This document shows, piece after piece, positions 1-12,910 of a stretch of DNA of 64,000 nucleotides; positions within the stretch are counted from its first letter, which is position 1, and every line of letters begins with the position of its first letter. The stretch is from Adineta ricciae. Lineage: Eukaryota > Rotifera > Eurotatoria > Adinetida > Adinetidae. Under the pieces are notes generated by a model. The model was not told the DNA's origin, searched no databases, and saw only the letters and a list, made by a program, of their open reading frames with translations. Location: positions 558,001 through 622,000 of the forward strand of contig CAJNOJ010000023.1 of assembly GCA_905250025.1 (NCBI GenBank), read 5' to 3'. Made by a program: the position numbers and the translations under genes.

Positions 1-453
1 TAGTATTTTATGAGATTTTTTGAGAAGAGCATTCTTCAATGTGTGTTACAGTTACAATAGTCTGCACAGCTATCCATAAACAAACTATCTTGTCGATATT
101 CGAGTTTATTTACTCTTCCTTAGTGTCTGTTAAACCATATTCATGCCCGATTGTAGGCGTATTACAAGTCATTTCAACCGTATTCAAAGGAGAACTCGAA
201 GAAATGAAAAAATAAATATTCATGAAAAATCAATAAAGCAAACGTGTTTGAATATGTCGATCAACATGGCTGAAAAAACAACTGTTCTAATTGTACTGAC
301 ATGAGAGTTTTCCGGTAATATTTTGTTGATCATGCATTTGTTTTCTTCCAAATGTAAGGAAATCTTTTATTGAGTGTTAGTGTGAAGAGGAAAGAGAAAT
401 ATAAAAATAAATTTTAAAATATCATTCTATTTCAAATGTTTTGTTTGCTGTAT
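1..453. other. Left-edge non-coding stretch
   Basis: AT-rich sequence beyond the 3' end of the TBATA gene. No open frame with coding character or splice structure is seen. It presumably holds the TBATA 3' UTR. Confidence 0.5.
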
Positions 454-2419
454 TCAAATTAATGGCGTTTTGCCTCGGAATGTCGGCGTTATTGGTTTTG
501 TGTTTTCAGTATAAGAATTATTTAAACTTGTTGCGACACGATAACCACGGCGAGATGAACGATCTTGTGCATTGGAAGTACTCGCTGTTGTAAGTCGTGA
601 TAAAGGACGCTTTTCTGATGAGTATGGTCGATCTGTAGATAAAGGAAAAAAAGTGTTGAAGAGAAAGTTGTAATGCATGCTTAATGGAAGAAAAAACCTG
701 TTGGTGGAACATTCGGGCTATCTCGAATAATGATTGTTGGAGTTGCTCGATCGTTAGCATGACGCGTGGCTGGCCGATCGACAACGGTAATTTCGACAGG
801 AGTATGGCGACTATTATTTGCCGGCGTTGTTAAACGTTTGCCTGGTGTCATGGTTCGAAGTGGAGATGTAGCGCGTTCGCATGTATCGTTATTATCAGCA
901 TTGACGGAACATTGTGGAGTTAATTTTGATTGTTTCATAAAGGTTTCTAGCTGCTGTTTTTGACGATCCTTTTCTTGACGTTGCCAAATTTTGTACGGCC
1001 AATAGACACTTAATCAAATAGAAAAAAATCAATCGAAATTTTTATAGACTAGTACAAATTACTTATTCATGTTTGTTGACGACGATTGGTCGGAATTCAA
1101 AGTATCTGATGGAAGATCAGTTTCGACACATTGCATATCGTGCATGGTTCGACTGATCAATTCCATTGCCAGACGTTTCTCTAAAGGAATGGGAGTTCGA
1201 TTAGTTTTGTAGATTCTCAAAAGTGAAGTCAAACCTGTCGGATTTGCGTTTACCAGCCAATCTTGTGCTTCGAAAATGTTATCCGTTTGTAAGATATAGC
1301 AGAGAATTGGAATTAACTAGCGGCAGAAGGAAATACTGACGAGAAATAAATTAGAATCTTACCCATATTCCTGGATCTTGGTTTTCGTCATTCAATGATG
1401 CTTGTTCTTGATCAGCTTTGCCCGTGCCCGGTTTCACTTTGGATGTTTGTGGTCGTTGGGACCGTTGACTTGCACGTCGTTGTAATAATCGTTTGGAAAC
1501 GTTCTGTTCGTCATTGGTATCAAAACCGAAACCCGATGCCGAGCTACAGCTGCGTTTTGTAATGGAATTATTCAATCGTGCGGATCGTGACTGACGTAAG
1601 TACTGTTCTTGTTCGTCACCTGTCGTTAATGATGATTTTATTTGCTGAGCTAAGTCCATAAGTTCATGACGCCAAGCATCAGCTGAATTGTCTGTAAAGA
1701 CAAAAAGAAGTATTCAATTGAATGGGAAAAGAAAACAAGCAGTCGCGAAAGCGCAATGTTTTCTCTGAATACTGAGAACAAATTAAAAATTTATTTTGTA
1801 TCCGATGAAATGTACGCACAGAACGTTCAATAAGATTGTTTTTCTCTATCGATAATTGATCATACTGTTCAAATAATATGATCATATGGTTTCGAATCCT
1901 TGCTATCAAACATGCCCTGTGCTTAGTTTCAGTCAAGTGATTGAGGCATCCTTATATATGCTGATTTTCACACGAAAAGCCACTTGAATCAAAAACACGA
2001 TCACACCTAGTTGTCCGAAGCGAAACTTACAAAGCCCGAAGCCGTTGGTTTTGTCCATATCTAAATCATTCGAGTTTTGAAATCGATTGCTTTTCATTAA
2101 ACGGCTGGCATAGTTTGGTGTATCCTCTATATACGGAATGAATCCCGTTTTGATATCTATGATTGTAAAGCAAGAATAGCAATGAAGAAAAGCAGGAGAA
2201 AGTGAAGTTTACTATGCATAAATTTCAATCGTCTTGGACACGCAGCATGTCGAGCTGGACGTACGAAGAACATGTTGGCACTTCGACTGCCGAATCTTTG
2301 TCGTGCATTCGTCAAATTTTCGTAATGGGATTCGTTCGGAAATGATGGACCGTAGACTAAATAAACTGAAATCTATCAGCAACTTTCCATTTCTTCTTTC
2401 AGGTAAGCTTACAAGTCAT
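454..2419 (-). CDS. TBATA: TBATA/Spatial family protein (thymus, brain and testes associated)
   Basis: Seven exons (2419-2413, 2356-2213, 2156-2031, 1691-1363, 1316-1063, 1008-698, 632-454) join with GT/AG ends and sum to 1350 bases, giving 449 aa. Two blocks match vertebrate TBATA. One is the N-terminal MFFVRPARHAACPRRLKF followed by NIKTG and, about 40 residues on, SADAWRHELMDLAQQI (human has SSEAWKKELKELASRV). The other is ILCYILQTDNIFEAQDWL (human LELLCRILETDLLSAIQFWL). The last 200 residues are basic, Ser/Thr/Pro-rich and not conserved. The first exon is only ATGACTT, directly behind a TTTGCCAG acceptor. Family knowledge: a poorly characterised protein linked to testis, brain and thymus epithelium. 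The 337-base intron between exons 3 and 4 is long for this window. The family call is strong; function is unknown. Confidence 0.82.
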
Positions 2420-2422
2420 GTT

Positions 2423-2432
2423 CTGGCAAATT
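2423..2432 (-). promoter_or_regulatory. Candidate spliced-leader acceptor of TBATA
   Basis: On the minus strand TTTGCCAG lies 3 bases before the ATG. No upstream coding exon is visible, so the AG may accept a trans-spliced leader or close a 5' UTR intron. Confidence 0.4.
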
Positions 2433-3105
2433 ATGAGAAATTGAATAGAACTCTTGGTTTGTTTCTTTGTTTAAGAAAAAGAAAAGACGAGAACAAAAAA
2501 TCGAGTGACAACGACAATTCAAATAGTGTAGCAACGCAGAAATTTGTTCACATACACTTTGTTGTGTGACAGAACGATTTCTTTTCTTATTTATAATAGA
2601 AAAAGAATACTATTGATTTCTTCTGTTCTTATCCGCCAATCCTCAATAACAATAACATCCATCACTAGCAACAACACAAACGAAAGTAAAGCGACGATCG
2701 ATTGAAAAAATAGACGACATGTACACATACGTATTCGGAACATCACTTTCAAATTTGTGCGAGTTGACAAAAAAACATTTTCTTCTCTCTTCTAAAGTTT
2801 GTTTTTTATATTAACTGCTATTGCTTCTTCTCTCACTCACTCGTGTGCATGAGTTACTTAAGAGCTACTTGAAATTTTTTGTCAAAACCATACGTTATAG
2901 ATCAAAATTTATATGAATATTTATTTAAAATTAAAATCAAGGTGAGAAACAAAAAGAAGAAGAAGACTGTAAGGCTGATAGTTGAACAAAGAAGAAAAGA
3001 AAATATATCGTATTTCTGATATCATTTTCAGGCACACGTCCTATGTTGTTAAAATAGTTTATACATTCAAGTCATCTTTAGTTTCTTGTGGAATGAACTG
3101 TTTTA
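2433..3105. other. Spacer between PROSER1-like and TBATA genes
   Basis: AT-rich, with A-rich and pyrimidine-rich runs. No supported gene. It should contain the 3' UTR of the PROSER1-like gene and the TBATA upstream region (both minus). Confidence 0.45.
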
Positions 3106-4502
3106 TCAATATGTTGCTTGACGTACACATCCTTTAACATCGCAAACACTTGGGGCAATGTTCGGCTGTAAATTGGCATAACCAACTGGACCCGAATCAG
3201 CGGCATGATAAGTATTTGATGGTACTGAGTTGACATCCACGAATTGATTATCTATAACTGGGTTAGATGTGTAATGTGCGTGGATATCCGTTGGTCGCCG
3301 AGGTGGAAGAAACGATTCACCAGACGAATACACTGTTGGTGCACTTGGAGGGAAAGCATTACGAACAGCCGTTGACTCTTGACTATGGTTCTATTCGACA
3401 AAAGAATAGATAATGAGACAAACAGAATTTTATTTGCTTTTTTTTGTATGTACGTACGGGTAAATGTGCAACTTGAGCTGCAACAGGACCATAGAAATGT
3501 GGATTTAATGGAGCAGCACGAACGACGGATGAACCGAGTGCACCATAACCAATATGTCCACCAGCAGCTACTCGAATTCCTTCACGCGCGATAACCTAAT
3601 TTCAAAATAGATTAATGTATGCTAATCGTGCAACTGATTTCTACTAACGGTATCTAAAATCGCAGCTGGAAAAGAAAAGAAAAATAAAGATTTGTTTTTA
3701 ACAAACACTTCATTACTAACCTGCTTTCAGTTTATCTTCAAAAAATGGAAAAGTGCTCAATATGTAATCATTTCCTTCTTGCGTATTTGCATCATTGAGA
3801 GCTCTTTAAAATAAATTTAAAAAATCATAATCACTATTAAACAAAATTACGTTTTCATCATACCTTTTCACGTATTGAAGTGCTTCAAGACGGTCATTGT
3901 GTATAGTGATCGCAGCAAGGATATGTCGCGCTTGTTGACATGTCATCGGAATTAAACGCTAGAGAGAGAGAGAGAAAGTCTTGACTAAAATGTAGTCTTT
4001 CCTATCTCAATTACTGGCTCCATGATCATCACTGCTTTGATTCGATCTTTTGGTCGAGTTATTGATGAAACGATATGACCAGCTTGTTCTCCGCTTAAAA
4101 ATCCACGTGAATGGTATAGAGTTTCAAGTTTTTTCTCATGATCAGTTGTTTCCTAAAACATGAAAACATCCATCATTAATCGCGATTCGTTAACCAATTC
4201 TGCTCGCTCTGTTTCATAATACGATTATTCTAAACTAGAATGATTCGATTTTCTCTTTCCATATGTCTACAAGAAACACATTGTTCTACACTTTGATCGT
4301 GTCTTGTGCTCGCCAAGTCATTCAGATATTCGACCTCACCAACCCAAACAATCCATGTCAGACGGAGGAGAAATAATATTCAATCGCTTACGTGAACGAT
4401 TGTTCGAAGTAAAATTTCGAACTGTTGATCATTCATTGATATTTGATAGCTTCGGTTCTGTGATGGGAGAACATTTTTAGCAATAGGATCGAGAAAATTC
4501 AT
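3106..4502 (-). CDS. DUF4476 domain protein, PROSER1-like
   Basis: Seven exons (4502-4392, 4152-4015, 3958-3864, 3803-3721, 3665-3649, 3595-3458, 3390-3106) sum to 867 bases, 288 aa, including a 17-base micro-exon. Residues about 20-145 form three helical repeats: EILLRTI...KKLETLYHSRGFLSGEQ, SSITRPKDRIKAVMIMEP, and ILAAITIHNDRLEALQYVKR. This is the DUF4476 pattern at the N-terminus of human PROSER1 (KLKAIEYVHGYFSSEQV...LLRYFSWAEPQLKAMKAL). The remaining 140 residues are Pro/Ser/Gly-rich low complexity, as in PROSER1, but much shorter. PROSER1 is reported to work with the TET2/OGT chromatin machinery in mammals; whether that applies here is unknown. The start follows a GTTTTGCTTTAG acceptor about 28 bases upstream. 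Confidence 0.7.
3961..3976. repeat. (AG)n microsatellite in an intron
   Basis: A run of alternating A and G lies in the PROSER1-like intron between exons 2 and 3. On the minus (coding) strand it forms the pyrimidine tract just before the acceptor of exon 3. Confidence 0.75.
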
Positions 4503-6342
4503 GATGATAAACGATATTGGCGAAGTTGGCTACTAAAGCAAAACAAAAAGAAAATTCTTTTGTAAAATTTTTCCATAAACATCAGTCATTTTCTTCGTTG
4601 TTACTAACACATCGTCCTCTACTCATTCGAACTGAGTTTTAAACTCGACATAAAAACTTTCTTCGACGAGTTGTAGTCCGTCTTCAATTGGATTTTCTTT
4701 CGAAAGAATTTTTCCGAAAAAAGCTTTTTTAATAAACCGCCATCTATCGATACGATTTGCTATTCGATTAGAATCGTGGAACCATTGATCAACATACGTA
4801 ACATACACATACAAATAAATAAAAATAAGCAAAAAAGAAGTCAACAACTATCCCTAGGTGAATCGTAGGCTGTAGTTTCTATCCGAATATTAGACCGACA
4901 GGTAGTCATCACATTTCGATCCATCCTTAACGATGATCGTGCTGACGATGGATCCAACATTCAGAATAATGTGGGTTTTGTTTTCGATCTTCATTGTTAC
5001 ACGGCTGTGTCGATAATTTCGTACGAAATAATTCATTTCAGATGGAGAATATGTTCTCATTGTATCGACGATCAGTATGAGATATTTTTATTCTTTCATG
5101 TTTAGATTCGCTTCTAGACAATCAAGAATGCATTGAATTCTTATTTTCGAAAGAATTGCGTGCATTCGTGAAAAATATCTTTATTCATTCTTCTACTTGG
5201 CATTTCGTGGTCACCGAGCTTTTCGAGTGAAAAATTTTCAATTGAAATTCTTCTTCTTCACTTTGTAAAACATTTCAGATAGATTTCGCTTTTTAAATCC
5301 CGACTAACGCTTTCATCTATAGAAGTTAATCTATCTCCAAATATTGTATGTTCGGTAATACCGTACATCGACATTAAAACCGCACTTTTCGATCAGTGTC
5401 ACTTATTATATAATGATTAAAATAGATTGAATACGTGGTGTTATTCGCAGTCTATTCATTCCGTTCATCGTTTTTCTTTTTTGATTTACCTTTTCTCTTG
5501 AGAAATTCATTTGTGTAGAAGAAGGACTCTTCAAATTCTGGTTAGATATAGACTTTCTGTTCGCTGATGTAAAACAATAGATTTCCTGTCCTGACTTGTT
5601 CTCTACTGACTCTTTGTTAGTCACATTGTAAAGTATGCGCAAAGTAATCATCGATAGGTAAAGAAAAACAAATAACGACAGAGACGACAATAGAAGTGTT
5701 TAAAAATTGATCAGTAATACATACATGCGAGGCTTAACCTGATTTGTATCGTTTTGAAAAATGAGGAGGAAGAAGAATGAGAAAAGAGACAACGAGAGCG
5801 CGGGGAAGGGCAAATGCGTGACAATCTCTCGATTACTTTTATTCTTGTCTTGTCTGTTCTCTCTTCTCGTTCTCAGTCGATTACCGGTTATGAAAAGACG
5901 GTGAAAGAACATGATCATGTTTATTGTATATTTCAACATGAACTCGTTAAGAAGAGAGCGAAAGAAAGAAGTAATGAAATCCGAGAACAATCGACACAGC
6001 TGTACTTTTCGTCTAGATATTCGCCTAGGATGTTTTATTCATCGGAAGAAGTATTTCTCGATTATTCTTTTTATTTTTATTCATGTAAGTATGTGTGGTA
6101 ACAGACTGTTGGGCAAGACGGTAATAAACATATTTTTCTTCTCTTCGAATCGAAAGACGAGAATATCATCGATACTATCATTTATGTATTTTAATCTTTC
6201 CCGACGAAAGACTATTAGAAAGTGATTATTTTTCTTCGTATTTTTCTTTCTTGTTCTTTCAGAATATAATCTCATGCTCGATATATCGAGAGACCATATC
6301 GACAGGTAATGTCGAAAAGTTATAACAGTCAAAGCTGCAACC
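4503..6342. other. Divergent intergenic region, PROSER1-like / GALNT
   Basis: About 1.8 kb between two divergently transcribed genes. Short open frames on both strands are AT-rich and show no coding pattern or homology. GTAAGTATG at about 6087 and TTGTTCTTTCAG ending at about 6262 look like a 5' UTR intron of the GALNT gene; the AG is also a possible leader acceptor 80 bases before its ATG. Both promoters should be here. Confidence 0.5.
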
Positions 6343-8695
6343 ATGAATATTCATATCCGTCGTTATTTATTTCGTTTTATTCTTTTCGTACCTGTCGCTT
6401 GGCTTTTAATCATTCTTATATTTTTGCAATCCAACGAAATTTCTACAAAACCATCTGATAACATTAAATTAAAAGAAAAAAAAAGTGGTAATTATCGCAT
6501 AGGACGCGATGCAGACGAAGCGGACGCTTTCGGTGGCGATGCATTGGCACGATTGCGTGATCATTTAGTACCAGTACACAACAAATCTAATTCTGGTGAA
6601 TCGTCAAGTGTAGTGCGAGTTATACATGAAAAACCTGAACAAGTAGCAGCACCACAATTAGAAAATCCTAAGCAAGATCTCAATGGGCCAGGAGAAATGG
6701 GTAAACCATTCGAAGTCAACAAAGATAAATTAACACCCGATGAACGTAAAAAATATGAAGATGGCTTTCAAAAGAACGCTTTCAATGGTTATGTCAGTGA
6801 TCTGATATCTATCCATCGAAGTTTACCCGATGTACGGGATCCAGGTTGCAGAAAACTTTCGTATAAAGGTTTGCAAGCCACTGCAAGTATAGTCATGTGC
6901 TTCCACAATGAAGCTTGGTCGGTATTATTGAGATCTATACACTCGATACTCGATCGAACTCCTGAACATTTACTAAAAGAAATCATACTGGTTGATGATT
7001 TTTCTGATATGGGTAAGTTTTCAACGAGTTTAAGGTTGAAAGAGATAAGACGATCGTTGTTTAGAACATCTGAAAAAACCTTTCGATGATTATATTAAAC
7101 CTCTTGGCAAAGTCTTCGTCGTTCGGCAACCAAAACGTGAAGGTCTTATTCGATCACGGTTAGCCGGTGCTGCTACAGTCAAGGGTGATGTGATTGTTTT
7201 TCTTGATTCACATATCGAAGCAACCGAAGGTTGGCTTGAACCATTGATTGCACCCATTGCAGCCAATCGCACAACAGTTGTCACGCCTGTTATCGATGTC
7301 ATTGATGATACCACATTTAAATATAATTATGGTGCTGTAAGTTCACTGAGTGTTGGTGGATTTGATTGGAATTTGCAATTCAACTGGCACGGTGTGCCAG
7401 AACGTGAACGAAAGCGAAGAAAACATGAGCTTGAACCTGTACGGACACCGACTATGGCTGGAGGACTTTTTGCTATTAGTAAAATTTATTTTGAAGAGCT
7501 CGGAACATGTAAGTTTCCAACATCAATCTGACTGAATGTGAACAGATGTTTCTGTTTGGTATTAGATGATGCTGGAATGGATATTTGGGGCGGAGAAAAT
7601 CTTGAAATGTCATTTCGAATATGGATGTGCGGTGGTAAGAATATCTGTTTTACAAGTTGCGATTTTTCTTTCAGCTATGTCGGTTTTTTTTTGTAATCGT
7701 TCAATAGGTACACTAGTCACTGCACCATGTTCACATGTTGGTCATATATTCCGGAAACGTTCGCCATATAAATGGTTACCAGGTGTCAATGTTGTGAAGA
7801 AGAACGCCGTTCGTGTCGCTGAAGTTTGGCTCGATGAATATAAAGTAAGGCAATCTCTTCAGTTCGATGTTGTTTTCTGTTATACTAATCATTTTTGTTT
7901 AGAAATATTACTACGAAAGATTCAATTATGATTTAGTAAGAAGTCACGTTCGGCAAACACCAATGATATGTAATTGGTATTGCTTTTTTCTAGGGAGAAT
8001 ATGGTGACGTATCCTCTCGGAAGTTACTTCGACAAAAATTACAGTGTAAATCTTTTAAATGGTATTTAACGGAAATTTATCCAGAACAATTCATTCCTGG
8101 TGATGCAGTCGCTTCGGGCGAGGTTTGTGAAATGGTCGAGGAAAAGATCAATTAACATTCTCACAAATATGTTTAGATTCGAAATGTTGGAGCTGCTTTT
8201 TGTGTTGATGGAAGTACTGATCATAAGAACTATCACAAGCCAGTCATCGGCTATCCTTGCCATTCTCAAGGTGGCAATCAGGTAGGATTTTCGCATCAAG
8301 CAAATAAAGATCGATGTCTACATCATCATATTCTAGTTTTTCATGTTGAGTAAGCTGGGCGAAATTCGTCGAGATGATGGTTGTTTGGATTTCTCGGGCG
8401 GTATTAATGATGCGAATAAAGATGACAAAATTATTGTATATCCTTGTCATGGAATGAAAGGGAATCAGCATTGGGTTTACAAAGAGGTTTGTATTCTTCA
8501 GTTGTAGTGACACTCATCCGTTTGTACATTCGACTTGTATAGAACAACCAAATACATCATCCAGTATCCAACTTATGCATGACACTATCCGAAGATAGTA
8601 AACACATTCGAATGAGTCAGTGCGATGATAACAATACCCGATTCAAATGGTCATGGAAACGCAAGCCGTTGAACGAAACAAACAAAACTGAATGA
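6343..8695 (+). CDS. GALNT: Polypeptide N-acetylgalactosaminyltransferase
   Basis: Nine exons (6343-7012, 7065-7508, 7566-7634, 7708-7844, 7903-7935, 7994-8122, 8177-8281, 8337-8486, 8543-8695) give 629 aa. It is a type II Golgi enzyme: short basic N-terminus, one membrane segment at about residues 7-28, a stem, then the GT-A catalytic domain and a C-terminal ricin-type lectin domain. Diagnostic motifs are [12 protein letters not shown] (the DxH metal-binding site), the acceptor-side [17 protein letters not shown], and the junction [20 protein letters not shown] leading into QxW-like repeats (GNQHWVY, RFKWSW). The family starts mucin-type O-glycosylation by moving GalNAc from UDP-GalNAc to Ser/Thr. 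All core motifs are present, so it is probably active. The paralogue (GALNT1/13/5-like) cannot be fixed by eye. Confidence 0.96.
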
Positions 8696-9128
8696 ATTAA
8701 CAAAGAAACAAACAAACAATCTTACCCGGCAGTCTCAATTCACATATCGCAAGACTTGTGTGCATGTGTGCTACTTCTGTTTTCATTTTTCTTTCCTAAT
8801 ATATTTAATAATACAATGTGGGTGTGCAATATCTGGTACTAAAAAATAACATTGTTTGGCGTTCTCTTTTTTTTTGTTTTGAATATTATGCTCTGTGATT
8901 ATTTTTTTTTTGTTTCTCTCTTGTCTTCTGCTTTGTTTTAGTGCTTATATCCACATTGTTTTTCTTTGAACAACACTTTGTTAAATTTCATATGCTTTTT
9001 ATTGCGTTCTTCGTGTTCTCTTTTCGTTATAAGTTTGTTGAATTGGGCGATAAAACAATGAACAATAGAACGAATAATGATCAATTCAGTATACTGACTT
9101 GTTTTGTTTTCTTTTTCACTTGTATTAG
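8696..9128. other. Spacer GALNT-IQCC
   Basis: T-rich 3' UTR and intergenic sequence. No gene seen. It ends in the TTGTATTAG acceptor that abuts the IQCC start codon. Confidence 0.5.
9118..9128 (+). promoter_or_regulatory. Candidate spliced-leader acceptor of IQCC
   Basis: CTTTTTCACTTGTATTAG is followed at once by the ATG of IQCC (distance 0). A cis exon ending exactly at the start codon is less likely than a trans-spliced leader. Confidence 0.5.
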
Positions 9129-9552
9129 ATGGAAAAAGATGTATTTATCACGCAAGCTTTCCATACAAATCCAGATGATCAACGTATGGAGAAAATTCTT
9201 CTTCTACAACGTCTCATTCGTTCCTATTACGTTCGTCGACAATTTGAAGATGTGCGAAAAGAATATTTGAAAACATTAACAGATATCGAAGGAGAAATGG
9301 CTATCAAACCAGTTGAATCTCATCCAATCAAAGTCGAAGAACCACTCAAACAAACAAGTAAAGCATTCCTTCGGCTAAAATATTCATTCAATATCTGTAT
9401 TTTCGCTACTAGTTGCTGTACTTCCATCCAAAGAAGAATTACTACGAAAACGGGAGGAAATTGCTATTGAATTGTTATGGATGGAACAAGCGATTCAGAG
9501 CCGCAAAGATTACTTACGTTTGAAATCTCGTTATACTAGTTCTATTTCTTAA
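9129..9552 (+). CDS. IQCC: IQ domain-containing protein C (short form)
   Basis: Two exons (9129-9357, 9413-9552) give 122 aa. The N-terminal half has one IQ-like motif, LQRLIRSYYVRRQFEDVRKEY, close to human IQCC ([21 protein letters not shown]). The C-terminal half, IAIELLWMEQAIQSRKDYLR, matches human [20 protein letters not shown]. Both conserved islands of IQCC are present, but the roughly 300-residue variable tail of the 466 aa human protein is absent. IQ motifs typically bind calmodulin; the cellular role is unknown. Only 134 bases separate its stop from the NDUFS1 start. Confidence 0.75.
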
Positions 9553-9638
9553 GAAGAAACAAATAAATTGTTTGCGTGTGTGTTGTTGTACAGATTCGAA
9601 TTAGGAGAATAGTAGACTAATGAATTCTTTTTATCATT

Positions 9639-9651
9639 TGCTTTTTTTAAG
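9639..9651 (+). promoter_or_regulatory. Candidate spliced-leader acceptor of NDUFS1
   Basis: GCTTTTTTTAAG lies 35 bases before the NDUFS1 ATG. The first triplet after the AG is an ATG opening a 4-codon upstream frame (ATG AAA TTT GAT TGA). Confidence 0.4.
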
Positions 9652-9686
9652 ATGAAATTTGATTGATTTGAAGAAGAGAAAAAGAA

Positions 9687-12600
9687 TGAGCGGTGTTCAA
9701 TTAAAACGATTACTTGTTGCCTTGAACCGAGTTAAACAACATGGTAAACAGTGATCGATTGTTTTTTCGATGGTTGATGATTGGTGTTTTTCAGGATATA
9801 TCCCAGTGTGTAAACAATCAACAGCTGTTCAAGCGAAAAAAGAACCTGAAAAAGTAGAAGTTTTCGTCGATGGTAAACCTGTGCAAGTGGAACCGAATTC
9901 AACTGTCCTACAGGTAAAATTTTGCAAAACAAAGAAAGATTTTCTCGAAAAAGACTATCATTGGTTTTCTTCTTTAGGCATGTGCTGTTGCTGGTGTCGA
10001 AATTCCACGTTATTGTTATCATGAACGTCTGTCGATTGCTGGCAATTGCCGAATGTGTCTTGTGGAAATTGAAAAGACACCTAAAGTACGACTAACATTC
10101 AATATCTATCTATTTTATGACTGTTCGAATGTTTCTGTAGCCGGTTGCCAGTTGTGCCATGCCTGTCATGAAAGGCATGCGAATCCTCACCGATTCGCCA
10201 TTGACAAAACGAGCACGCGAAGGTGTCATGGAATTTCTACTTGTCAATCATCCGTTGGACTGTCCAATTTGCGATCAAGGTGGTGAATGTGATTTACAAG
10301 TAAAGCATTTGACAAAACTAAGTTTAGATTTCATTATTTGAACTATTTTTCAAGGATCAATCAATGGCATTCGGTAGCGATCGAAGTCGTTTCACCGATA
10401 ATGAATTCTCTGGCAAACGGTATGTTAAAGTGCAAATTCTCGAATAAATCAAGTTTGGCTGCTTTTCTAGATCAGTAGAAGATAAAAACATCGGTCCACT
10501 TGTAAAAACTAGCATGAACCGTTGTATTCATTGTACACGTTGTGTTCGTTTTGGAAATGAAGTCGCTGGAGTTAGTGATCTTGGTACAACAGGACGTGGT
10601 GGAGATATGATTATTGGCACATACGTAGAACGACTTTTCATGTCGGAACTTTCGGGTAATGTTGTCGATTTATGTCCAGTTGGTGCATTACTATCGAAAC
10701 CTTATGCATTCACTGCACGGCCATGGGAAACAAGGTAGACACGACATTCGTTACAATCGGCTTCTATGAACTTCATGTTTTTTTTGTAGAAAAACGGAAT
10801 CGATCGATGTTATGGATGCACTGGGTAGTAATATTGTTGTCAGCACACGCAGTGGTGATGTTCTTCGTGTAATACCACGATTAAACGAAGTAATAGAATA
10901 CGAAGCGTTTTGAATACATTTTCATCGCGGAATATGATGTTTAGGAAGTAAATGAAGAATGGATTTCGGATAAAACACGTTTCTCGTACGACGGTTTGAA
11001 AGTACAACGTTTAACAGCTCCAATGTTAAAAAGTCGTGAAGGTCATCTCGTTCCATGCGATTGGGAAGATGCATTAAGTGTTGTTGCTGAACGCGTAAGT
11101 TCTACGCTATAATCTCGATTAATATAAATTGACATATATATATCTAGATCGGACGACTAGGAAATGGTTCGAAGGTGGCTGCACTTGCTGGCCGTTTTTG
11201 CGATGCCGAAGGACTTATTGCTTTGAAGGATTTCATGAATCAACTTGGTTGCGAAACTGTTTGTGTTGAAGAACGTTTTCCCAATGTTGGCGCTTCGTAA
11301 ATATTTACATTCGATGTCTGAACTTTGCATCATCTCCAAGCTTTTATTTTAGAACTGATCTCCGCAGTAATTATCTATTCAATGGAACCATTGCTGGCAT
11401 CGAACAAGCCGATTTAGTCATTCTGATTGGCACGAATCCACGCTATGAAGCACCAGTTTTGAATGCACGAATACGTAAATCGTATGTAATGCTAATCTAA
11501 TCCTGATGAAAATAATATATTCGTATGTTTTCAGATATCTCCATAATGATTTGAGAGTAGCTGTCATTGGACCAAAGATTGATCTAACCTATTCATACGA
11601 TCATTTGGGAGATAGTACGAACGTTCTCAGTGAATTAGCATCTGGCAAACATGCATTTTCCAAGGTTTATTCAGATACAATTCTTGTCTTATTTTATCCA
11701 AATTAATGTTTCTTTCTTCATAGGCTTTAAATGAAGCCAAACGTCCGTTGGTTATTTTAGGAAGTGCAATGTTTGAACGTTCAGATGCAGCGTCAGTCTA
11801 TGCTAGTGCAGCGCAATTAGCCGAAAAATTACGTAATACCGCTTCAAAAGAAGACAGCCAATGGCGTGTATTCAATGTTCTTCATCGAGTATTTTATTAT
11901 TTTGTATTGTTTCAAAGAGAATCGCTTTTTTTCTCTTTCTTTGCAGTTTGCTTCGCAAGTAGCAGCCCTCGATCTTGGATACAAACCGGATGTTAAAGTA
12001 TGCATCTCGATTGCATCTTTCTTATTCTCAAGAAAAAGAATTGTTTCATTTCTAGAGCATCATTGATTTAAAACCAAGTCTGTTGTATTTATTCGGTGCT
12101 GACGAAGGTTTACTCAAACGAGAAGATTTACCAAAAGATTGCTACGTTATCTATCAAGGTCTGCCGTTTCTTTAAGTGAAATTTCTGTTAATCATTTGTT
12201 ATTCAACTGTTAGGTCATCATGGTGATCGCGGTGCCCAGATCGCTGATGCTATCCTTCCCGGAGCTGCATACACAGAAAAACATGGTATCTACGCCAACA
12301 CAGAAGGTCGCGCTCAACAAACCCGTCTAGCAACAACACCACCAGGCAAAGCACGCGAAGATTGGAAGATCATTCGTGCGTTGGCGGAAGTGAGTCCAAT
12401 TACAATTAAAAGATCTCTTCAGCAGCACCTTTGTCTTCATAGATATGCGGTGTCGGCTTACGTTACAGCGATCTCGATGGTATTCGTGAGCGTATTGAAG
12501 AAGTTGCACCCAATCTGACTCGTTTGAATTGTATTGAAGAAGCAAATTATTTCAAGCAAAACGCAGAATTATTGAAACAACATCAAGCCTCGTTTCAAAA

Positions 12601-12733
12601 TCAACCATTAACACCACCCATCAATAGTCTTAAAGATTTTTATATGACCGATTCAATCAGCCGTGCTTCATCGACAATGGCAAAATGTGTCAAAGCTGTT
12701 GAGCAACAATTAAAATCACCGCATAAAAATTAG
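9687..12733 (+). CDS. NDUFS1: NADH:ubiquinone oxidoreductase 75 kDa subunit (complex I)
   Basis: More than ten short exons starting at 9687; the last ends at TAG 12731-12733. The N-terminus is basic and amphipathic, as in a mitochondrial presequence. Then come the 2Fe-2S ferredoxin-like domain ([34 protein letters not shown]), the His-Cys 4Fe-4S motif region ([18 protein letters not shown]), the second 4Fe-4S motif ([17 protein letters not shown]...CPVGAL) and the molybdopterin-oxidoreductase-like domain ([26 protein letters not shown]), ending [20 protein letters not shown]. This is the electron-entry arm subunit of respiratory complex I in the mitochondrial matrix. Identity to human is high through all cluster ligands, with no sign of damage. 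Confidence 0.98.
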
Positions 12734-12910
12734 ATATTTGCAAACATTGACGAACTAGTTTTCTTCTTCTTTCCTCCCTCGTCGTCTTTTTTTTTGTATA
12801 AATCCTTTAAAGTAGCATTTTGGCCATTGTCTCTTTCTTTTTTCTTTCAAACAATAAACACACGAAAACATCCGCATATGTTCTTCTGAGATCAATCAAA
12901 TGATTATGTT

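Noticed and set aside
1880-1900. GGTTTCGAATCC, similar to a tRNA B box
   Set aside because: No matching A box, acceptor stem or anticodon arm around it; it lies in a TBATA intron. No tRNA gene was found in the window.
5406-5990. Minus-strand frames of 94 and 96 codons between PROSER1-like and GALNT
   Set aside because: Composition follows AT-rich DNA (Phe, Leu, Asn, Lys, Ser runs), with no homology, no splice partners and overlapping open frames on the other strand.
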